Positions 1 to 9,900 of a DNA stretch of 64,000 nt are shown one piece after another. The stretch covers positions 5,952,001 to 6,016,000 of the forward strand of contig CM037835.1 in assembly GCA_021234535.1 (NCBI GenBank), read 5' to 3'. Each line of letters begins with the position of its first letter. Positions within the stretch are counted from its first letter, which is position 1. A program made the position numbers and the translations under genes. The DNA is from Stichopus chloronotus. Lineage: Eukaryota; Echinodermata; Holothuroidea; Aspidochirotida; Stichopodidae. A model generated the notes under the pieces. That model searched no databases. It was not told where the DNA came from and saw only the letters and a program-made list of their open reading frames with translations.

Positions 1-1543
1 GAGTATTTTGTTTTTATATGCAATAATGTTCGTTTGTGGGGGGTTGGGGGGTAAGAAAACTTTAAAGGAAGCATGTGCAATAGTTGCCACTTTGCATAAG
101 ACCAATTGATATGATCTGTCACATGTAGCCTCATGGTTTAATATTAAGCTTGGTAGGGTCCTGGAATGGTACATCATTACTTACGTATGTCTCAATGCTG
201 GGAATATCAAAATCGTACAGATAATTCCAATTTGAGACAAGAAAATTCCTGCTAAAAATGTCAAGAATTGTGAAAACTGTGTTTTCTTTAATTCTTATAC
301 ATCATTAGATATCCACCTCTAAAAGCTGGTACTTGAAGTAACTGCAAATTGAACACTTTGAAAGTGTTTCGCTATTAGTTTTTACCAAGAATACTATCTA
401 AGTGTACTGTACCTTACCAGTTTAATAATGTTATTTACAGTTACTAATGAAATAAATTTGTTCTTTTTTTGTGTGCATGTAGGATTCAATAGCACTAACA
501 TTTTTTATTACTTGCTGAAGGCAGAAAAGGTCATTTGAGGTCACCAGAGGTCAAACTGGGGATACCTTGTAAACACTATATCTCAGGAAAGGTAACAGTG
601 GGGGCATCACATAGTTTAGCATGTGGATTGTCCATATTGAGTAGATGTCACCCGCTGAATTTTGTGGAGGTCAAAGGTCGTTTGGAGTGAGCAGAGTTCA
701 AAGGGTCAAAATCATGTTAAGTCCAGTATCTCAAAAGACAAACTGTGAGTGATCTCATACTTTGCATGTCTATCGCTCATATTCCATAGTTCAGTGTTTA
801 GTATTCAAAATCTGGTGAAAACTATCTCAAGCAGGTGAACTGTGGGGGATTTCATACTTAGTATGTGTATTGCCCATGTGAAATAGATGATTTCTATCAA
901 TTTTTGCACCTTCTTTTTTTAGAGGAGAAAGGTCATTTTGGTATAACGACATTAATATGGTGTTTCAAGAACAATAACTGAAGTTGATCTCATACTTGTC
1001 ATGTGGATAATTCATGTTTGTTGTAATATAACCAAATGGCAAGGAATCCCAAAGCCTTTTGGCATTGTTTGTTTTGTCATTGTTGGCTAAGATGTACTTT
1101 ACAACACAAAGTCTACCTCAGTGAAATGCCTATTCATTTTGGCCTCAGTAGTGCAACCAGAAGCTATGAATGTAATGTTTCCATTAACAATTTGTTAATG
1201 TTTAATGTAAGCACAATATAAAAGAATGTGATACTTCACCCTTCTTCCAAGACGATGTCAGTGAGAAACCACATGGTCAGTATCACTTGGTAAAGTGTAC
1301 AAATTTCCCTTTAAATTTCTGTTGCACAGTAATTTCTTGTTTATCATTACCCTTTTACCACACTGTCATTCAGGCTCTTTTGTTTACCTTTTTGAATCGA
1401 GGTTCTTTAACTTCACAATATTGTCTGAGTCAGTTGCCTGACAGCTGTTTTTAGGAGTCTCCTCCAATCCACTCGTTCACCTCAATCTGCAACCTTCCCC
1501 ACCTATAGTACAGTAACTATTATTGTACCATGTTCCCATTTGC
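1..1543. other. Left flank, no recognised gene
   Basis: No exon or conserved peptide was recognised. The interval 1-525 is ordinary AT-rich sequence. The diverged repeat at 525-1000 is listed separately. A 61-codon frame at 1036-1221 looks random. Confidence 0.5.
525..1000. repeat. Diverged interspersed or tandem repeat
   Basis: Three or so degenerate passages recur: aggtca(t/a) near 528-553 and 669-678, then a phrase of the form 'tatctca(a/g)...g...aact/acagtg(g/a)g' and 'tcata/ca..t..catgt(g/c)(g/t)at' at about 588-630, 728-770 and 823-870. Spacing is roughly 100-140 bp. Boundaries are not sharp. Confidence 0.45.
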
Positions 1544-1551
1544 TCCACAAT

Positions 1552-1953
1552 CATGGGCGTCAGCAGGTTTCAGAAAGCGAGGGGGACACTATACTGTCTA
1601 AGCGGAGCGCCACCATTGGTTGGCGCGTAGCTTACAGAAAATTTTGGGTACAGAAGACCCCCTAGATTGCAGAAGACTGCCTTCCTGAGTCATTTTTAGT
1701 TAGATCAGAACCAGATCTGTGAGTTTTGTCTCACAAAACTAAATTCCGACAGAAAGTACTGTTAGAAAGATGCCGTTCTGACACCAAGGGAGACGAATTA
1801 CACAGCGTCCATCGCAATTGTGATAGGAAATCGCGCATATGCATGTGACTTTTTTAATAACTGCTCTGAAAAGTGGGTGGGACAAATGATATAATATCCC
1901 CTCCACTTTTGAAAGTGGGGGGGGGACATGTCCCCCACCTGTTGATGCCCATG
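1552..1953. mobile_element. hAT-like MITE with perfect 8-bp target duplication
   Basis: A 402-bp element starting CATGGGCGTCAGCAGG and ending with the inverted form of CATGGGCATCAACAGG (14 of 16 bases pair). It is bounded by the identical 8-mer TCCACAAT at 1544-1551 and 1954-1961. Eight-base target duplications are typical of hAT transposons. It has no coding capacity. It contains the motif AGCGGAGCGCCACCAT, also found near 57276 and 61993. Confidence 0.85.
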
Positions 1954-1961
1954 TCCACAAT

Positions 1962-3952
1962 AGGTCATTTTACTATCTTTAATGGTTGACATGGACTACT
2001 GTTGAAACTCAAAAAGAGCCCACAATGTTACTGATCTTACTCGACTACCACAACCTTGCCATTACTTCGTATCCTTTATCTAATATCAAAGGGAGGGAAC
2101 AGTGGTAGATTAGACGATATTCAGTTTATCTTTCCAAGGATATGATGTGTCATATACCTCTGGAAAAACAAATACCATATTTAGGTACACTCGAAGATAC
2201 ACAAACAACTTTTATTGTAAAATGAATATTTCAAATCATGTTTATTATGTCATTGTAAATATCACTGTGGCAGATATTTATGAGAACTAATTTGTTATTA
2301 ACAGATTTTGTTTGGTCATTTTTGGCTACGTATTTTAATTGAATAGTACTTACCTCTATGAAGCATTTCTGTTGTATGTTAACTAGTTTTGTAATACAGA
2401 CTATCCTACCATCTAGACTTGGAATGACTCAGTGTTGTACAGTCTTAAAATAATTTCTTTTGAAGCTGTGAGTTCCTTCTGCACAATGTCTTGTCTGCTT
2501 AGGTCTTATTGTTATTACATATAACATTCTGTTGTAATCGACTCTGACTTTTCCTTCGATTAAGGCCAATTGAAGGAGGAAATTCACTTGTCTATCTTCA
2601 TCTCTTCAGGTGTATGTTCTTGCACCAAACCCATCACAACCCACCAAATGGTCAACTGATAACATCAACATGCATTTAATGATTTTTCAGTTTTCATGAT
2701 ACATAATGGGTCATTCAATATTAGCAATAATGGAAGGAACTTGTCAATCAAGAAATAAAGGATCACAGCACCGATGCTGACACATTATAAATATGACTAA
2801 GAGAGAAATAGACAACTTTCTGTCTGGTAGTCTATTACTTACGCAGCTCTTCTCATGAGTACTTACAGAAATCAACTACAGTGATGTCATTTGCTAGTGG
2901 TGATGTCATTTGCTGTTGTTGATCCACTTTGAAATTGAGGACACTAGGCTTTCCTGCAGTGGAATACCACCGTGGATGCATGAGACCAATGAATACTATT
3001 TGTGGATGAGTGACCACAAAGTAGTAAGAAAATCATGGTCTGCGATATATTGGATGAGAAACTGCTTTCACTTTGAAATGTAGAATTTGTTGTTAAGAAA
3101 TTGCAGGTTAGGTTTTCAGAGCAACTTCTGTTGATCCCTAAGTATTTTTGTGATTACTGGTGATTACTCTGTAACAACTAGCAGCTCTACTAGCGGTCTC
3201 TCATATCTTCACCTCACTACTGCACCTACTACCATGAAGGTAAGAATCATCTGCAACTTGACAATATCCTTTTAACATGTCCTACAACCAGAGAGCTCGA
3301 ACTCATTTCTGCTGAAATATCAACAAGAATTCATGGTAAAGAAAGTCTTTAATATTTATACATAAAACATACAATCCAGCTAGTAATTTGACACATTGAG
3401 CTCATGTGAATGAAAGTTATCCCATTCACCTTGGCTTCCCCCCAAGGAACCCCTCTGCTCCCCTCCAAGGAGCCCCTCTGCCCCTCAGGTGTTATCTCAG
3501 GGTTTCCACTCCACCACCACAAACCTGGTAAAATTAAAGCACACAGTATAATTTAACAGTGTCCGTCCCAATAATGAGTACTTCCGACAACCTTTAGACA
3601 AAATGAAATTTCCCTCTGGTGTGGTCCATGTGGAGTTGTGCCCAAAGAGCACCAGCACCCAGAGGGTGAGCTTTAGAGTTGTTTTAATAATACTCTAGTT
3701 CTGTTCACTGCTGAACACCAAAGAGAGATTGTACCAATATTGATTGCAGCTTGAGATACATTTATGATGATATTCAAATACACCATCTTGGCACTGCCAT
3801 CCTCCTAAAGATACACTTTCAAATGGATTCGGCTGTGACTTCCTGCTACATCCCAGCTATGATGTCTACACCAGTCACCATCAGTCTTCAACTCTCTCAT
3901 ATGTGGGTCTGCTGACGATTCCTTCCACCTGCCGAAGAGATGCTGCCTGTTG
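1962..3952. other. Region downstream of EMC6, no recognised gene
   Basis: The EMC6 3' untranslated region must begin at 3952 and run leftward. Its end is not clear; ATTAAA-like motifs on the minus strand occur near 3683-3688. A short imperfect repeat of 'aagga(a/g)cccctctgc' lies at about 3445-3483. Nothing else was recognised. Confidence 0.4.
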
Positions 3953-3983
3953 TCAGTACACATGGACCATGCCATAGAGGAAT
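3953..3983 (-). CDS. EMC6: EMC6 coding exon 6 (stop codon)
   Basis: Completes Thr107, then encodes FLYGMVHVY and a TGA stop at 3955-3953. The peptide is identical to the conserved end of the human protein. The acceptor is TTTCCAG. The ten-codon length and identity make this assignment very secure. Confidence 0.95.
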
Positions 3984-6900
3984 CTGGAAAGAAAATCTGT
4001 CACGGAAATAACAACATAGCAGACTGCATGCATTGTTATTTACCCCTGAGGAATATGATGTAACTGTCAGCAAAGCGTTTCGGGTTTCCAATGGTTACTG
4101 ATTTGTCCAGCCTACACCCAAATGAAGAATCACTCAGATACAGAGTTTGTTTATTAATAATGAAAATAACAGAAGGTCTAACTCCTGATGAGCTAACAAT
4201 TTTTCTTCTTTTCAAAACTTCTACAGTCTTCTACTAAATATGATGTCAAGCCTCATCATACAATTATTCAAAGATTCAGTACCTCCTGTAAGTGTTTCAC
4301 ACACAAACATATACACTTTGAGGCTATGAACGTAAACTGTACTGTGATAAACTTCTTGGCATTGTGTAGACCCTGTTGAGCCAATCACCGATATCGCATA
4401 TACACACAAGATGTCTTGTACATTCTTGTTCATGCCACCATAATTCAGTTGATAAAGAAACAAAAGACACTCATTTCCAAGAAAAGGATACGTCCAAAAC
4501 AGGATGTATGTCTGAAAAAGAAACATGTTAAGGAAAAATTGATAAAGACTCGCATGAAAACTGTCAGACATTATTTACATATATATCTGATTATACGTTC
4601 AGATGAGGAACTTAGAATTGTGAACATTCAAGTAAATCTCTTCTGATGCTAAGCCCATCAACATCCTCTTATTGTGTGGTACAGGATTTTAATAACAAGT
4701 ATCTGATAGGTTGACCAAATCAAAGGTAGACCAGTAGTAAAGTTGAACAACAATCCTCCAATACATCTAATTTAAAACAGTTAACTTTGCCAGACAGCAG
4801 TCAAAACTTGTGTGCTCTTCATTGTACAGGATAAATTCAATGCAACTGGCTTCCTCTGGCATTGTCTTTCTTTACTTCAAATCAATGGCTAACAATCAAA
4901 CTGACTGCCACACAAGAAGTGCATATGATGACCTTCTGGGCTGCTCGTCAACAATTTGTTCTTTGTACGCAGACAATCTGAACCAAAGGAAAAGGATACA
5001 AATAATCCTCCGAAGAGCCCCATGGTAAAAATAGGTCGGCAAGTTGTGAAATATTGATTCAACTGTCGTCCCGCTTTGAAAATAAGCATCATCTGTAAAG
5101 AAGAGAAAGGGAAAAGAAACCAGTGTTTGACAAGCACGCGACACCTTTTTAACAGAAACAGCATGTTAGCTCTTGAAACATCTTTAATAATCTGTACTTA
5201 ATAGATGCACAAGTGAATAAGTTGTACCCAATATAAGAATGGGGAATTCCCATTAAAGAACTGACATCACCAGTGAGGTGGCATGACAGGAGGAAATTAA
5301 TTCCAGCAATACTTTTAAGGAGATCTATTCTACCACTGTTGCAACAAATCAATCAATTTAATTGGATACTTATTGTGTATTGTAATACTGCAGTTTCAGA
5401 AACACTGTCCAGTGCACTTTGCAAAAGAATGCCTAAGTTTAGCAGGGACAATCGATGTTCAAATTTTAGAGGTCATCAAGGCTGAAGTTAAGACAGGAGA
5501 GATATAAAACAAAAATTGATATAACTATCCCTGCACAAATAGCACAGGCATTTGCATCTCCTTTTAATATGACACTTTAAATTTCAGTTCATTTATAAGG
5601 TAATAAAAAATTAAACTCCATTCAACACCTATACTTACAGACAAGAAGAAAGCTGTAACAAAGTAAAATACAAAGCCATAGAGACCAGTCAATCCAAGGA
5701 TTCCAGCGGCTGCACCAGCAACAGCAGACATAAATGTCCGACTATAAGAATGAAGCAAAACATAGAATGTATCATAGTCATCATGCAGTCATCTGGAAAA
5801 CTAATCTTACTTTGGTCAGATGTGGCACCTCCAGGAGACTGACTGCCAACAAACCAGGCATTGAAATGCAAAATTTTGTTACCTTAAAATATTTCACTGA
5901 CAACTTATATTGATTATACATGCTGTAACTAAGTCATCCTATGAATTTCTAAATTGACCCTATCATGTCTATCTTCAAATAGAATAGCAGTGAGATGAAA
6001 TAATGTATGAATGAGGTTGTGTAAATCAAATTGCTAATATTCTTTGGGTCCTCTTCCAGCACTTTGTATTAGACTTTCAGTAAAAGTTTCTAGTAAATGT
6101 AAACTTCCATTCAAAGACTTGTGTTACTGGCCTCCCCTATACAGGAGCATGCAATACTACAGAAAGTTCCGGGCTTAATATCCTGCCATGAGCAAAATAG
6201 TCAGGCCTACTAATATTTGACACTGTGAGGCTTTTTGTTGACAGTACCTAGTACTCTCTCCTTGAGTATGCAGTTAAATTTACAAAATAATTGTATGGGG
6301 TAGAGAAAGAGACACTCATCCTGAGAAAGAAGCAGGTCAGCTCATTGTGTTTATATTGAGTGCAAACTTTCTACTTGTTCAGATGACCACAACAGAGCCA
6401 ATATCTTTAAGTCTTTTTCTCATCAAGCAACATACCTGTAATTTAGTATAGACATATTTCCTCTGATGGCCAGTTCATTGAATATTACAGTCTCTGAAAT
6501 CAAAATGGAAAAGAGATAATGCAATTAATTTGATCCAATATGCATTGTTAGCAGTATAGCTACAGTGGATGTGTTCTGGTGAGTAAAAATGACAGGAGCC
6601 CAAGGGCACTATGGTTCCTTATACTTTGATACATAAAATGACATGTTGAGCTCTCATTTATATCAAAGAAGCCAGTTAAATTAATGCAATGAATTTAAGA
6701 TGTTGAGTCCTAGGATACAAAGCAATAAAGGTTCAAACTTCAAAATACAGAAAAACAGTGGACTGTGGTAGCCTAACATATTTGTTTGTTCCAAATGGTA
6801 ATGTAACATAAACTTAATTTATCCCATTCATTTTTCAAAGCACAACCAGCCATAAATCTTTCATTTTAAAGCACTAAAGAAGCACTAACGAAAATAAGGA

Positions 6901-9900
6901 ATGCTGACCCCTTCTGACCTCAATACCTGAGTAATGTATGCAGAGGTGTGGGCAGGATTTCCTCTCCAGAACACAGCAGGGGCACTGTCTTGGAGTCCCT
7001 CCATACAGGCATACCCAAAATATGGGGGGGGGGGTGACCAATAAGGTAGAGGATGCATATGATATTTGCCATAGAGAGGTGTCATATTATAAAAGATGTC
7101 AGTTAAGGTGTCATTCTGGTATTACTGCCTTTTGATTTCAGTGCACTGTAGTGGCAATGGTACTATTAAGATAGTAAAGTCACACCTTGCAGACAGATTT
7201 GCAATTTTAATGACACTAGCCGAAATTATACTGCAGTGTATATAACTGAGATTTTTGCCAATCTGCAATAGCATCACTAGACAAAAATATATGTATTGTC
7301 AAGGACCCGAATTTGACGCACGTCTTGTTTAACTATCCTAACACTTATCATTCCATATCACCATAGCAACGCAATAGCCTACTCTTTCCAACGTCAGAAT
7401 CAGACCTCACCTTGTTTGCCGTCACAATGAATCCATTCGAGGTATGATTTAAACCCGAATTTATTATAAAACTAACAATATATCGACTGTTTTTCTTCTG
7501 TTTTGGCTTTTATAAATTTCAAAGTGAGTGTTGTTCATTGATGAATATTTCCAGGTCCGGCTAGGGAAGCTGCTTCAATCAGCTGTTGTCGTCTGTTCAC
7601 CAAAGTGTTGTGTACATTTTCATATAACGTTAGGCTATATGACATGACAAATTTCTTTGCAGTTCTGGTTTAATGACATGTGCATCAATAACGGCGACAA
7701 AGTAGTAGAAGTTGAAAAATAAAAACACTCCTCGTTTACTATGATATAACTGCAGAATTTTTCGACCATTTCTCACAAATTTTACATCAACTTGAAGAGA
7801 AAGAAGTGGAGATAATTTTGGTAGCACTCAATACAGATTTTGGTTAACTGGTAAAGTCAGTGTTCATTAAAACTTGTTAAGTGCGGCAAATACGAGCCCT
7901 CCATGCTACTTGAGGGGAGAAAGGGATGAGTCAAATGACCCCCATGACCCACCCCTGGCTGCTCTACCCCCCCCCCCCACTCCAGAATGTATGGTCCTGT
8001 TTGCCTTTCTTATACTTAGGCTACAACTGTCACAAGGCCTCATAGTCCCAAAATTTCTTATAACCAGCTAGGCTGGGCTGATTTGGGATGCCACAACGAT
8101 TTTTTAAAACCTCGCAGGTCAACACAGTGTTGGAAAACATAATATTGTGTCTACTTGCACTTTCTTTTAGAAGAAAATTTGATCTCTTCTTCTTCTTTTG
8201 AAAAATTGTGAAACATCCGAGGACATCAGTACACCACGTACGCGTCGTGAGGTCGGTCAAACCCTCAGTGAATTAATAATAAACTCCACAGGCTTATGGT
8301 GACCAACAGACTTCTCAATGAGACAGCCAGGAGGATCATTCCAATCCCTAATAGTGTTTGGTATGAAACTGTATTTGTAGCAATTAGTCCTAGCAGAGGG
8401 GGTGCGGTAGTGTAAAGCATGCACGTTGCGAGTAATGCAAGTGGGTTTACAAAGGCCAGACAGAGGGATATTAGCTTGACTATGGATACGTTTAGCGAGG
8501 ATTTGAAGCCTACAACGCCTACGGCGATCAGATAAAGTGTCGAGACCAAGATCTTTCAAAAGGGTAGTCATCGAACCAACTTCACAGGAGTACTCATTGG
8601 CAATAAAACGAACAGATCTCCTTTGTACTCCCTCAAGTTTATCCTTAAGAGACGCCTGATAAGGATCCCAAAAGGAACAAGCATACTCCAACAAAGGCCT
8701 AAGTAAACCTTTATAGGCAGCCAATGTAACTTCTTTAGAACAAAAAGAGAGGTTCCTACGTAACAAGCCGAGAACCTTGTTCCCTCTATTACAAACAGAC
8801 TGTATATGATTTCCCCAATTGAGATTCTTGGTTATGGTCACCCCCAAGTACTTAATAGAATCTGCCCTCGTCAGATCAACCCCATTGAGGGTATACTTAA
8901 AGACTCTTGGATTGTGTTTCCTAGTAACAGACATAACATTACACTTTCCAGGATGAAATCTCATACCCCAGGTTTTGGCCCATTGGCCCAGGCAAGAAAT
9001 GTCTCTCTGTAGCTCTTTGCAGCCATTATGATTTTCAATGACCCTATAACAAACACAATCATCAGCAAATAACCTAACTTCAGACGAAGCAGCATCCACA
9101 ATATCATTTATATATGACAGGAAGAGGACTGGTCCCAGAACAGACCCCTGAGGAACACCAGAAAGAACCGGAGCAGAATTAGATTTAGTACCATTTACAA
9201 CAACAGATTGTGAGCGATCAGAAAGAAAGTTATCCACCCAATTAATGACTTGACCAGAAACCCCTAAGGAATATAACTTCGTCTTGAGGAGTTCATGAGG
9301 AACTGTATCGAAGGTCTTTTCAAAATCTAAAATAAAGACATCAACCTGTTTATTTTTATCCAAGGCAGCGGCCCAATCGTCAATAACAGACACCAACTGC
9401 GTATCACAATTGTAATTCTTTCTGAAAGCATGCTGCTTAGTGGAAAGGATTTTATTCTCTTCATAGTGATCCATCAGGTTTGAGCAGATAATATGCTCCA
9501 ACAATTTACAGCAAATACAAGTCAGAGAGACAGGGCGATAGTTGGATGGGAGCAAAGTATCATTTTTCTTAAAAATTGGACAGACATTTGCTTTTTTCCA
9601 GTCCGTGGGAATGTGACCACTAGTAATTGACTGCTGGAAAAGGTGACTGATCATTGGTGCCAGATCAGTCACGAGCTCCCTAAGGACCCATGGGTGAATG
9701 TTGTCAGGACCCATGGCTTTACTAATCTTTAGGTTCTTCAACAACTTTTCAACCCCGAAGATGGAGACAGAAATATCCCTCATTTTGCTACAAATAGGCC
9801 TCTGGAGAGGAACAGAGTCGAGGAGCTCTCTAGTAAAAACACTACTGAACTGACTATTAAGGGCCTCGGCCTTATCCTTATCACTATTAGCAATTTTACC

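Noticed and set aside
4889..4999. Reading EMC6 exon 4 straight on to a stop at 4889
   Set aside because: The tail after GGLF has no similarity to the family, whereas splicing at GTATCC to 4492-4511 and 3953-3983 gives the exact conserved end.
7411..7436. Alternative EMC6 first exon with ATG and a good GTGAGG donor
   Set aside because: It has an in-frame TGA and the wrong phase; the exon at 12832-12877 is open and in phase.
7427..7441. Plus-strand ATG followed by MNPFE and a GTATGA donor
   Set aside because: Too short to judge, and no continuing exon was found downstream.
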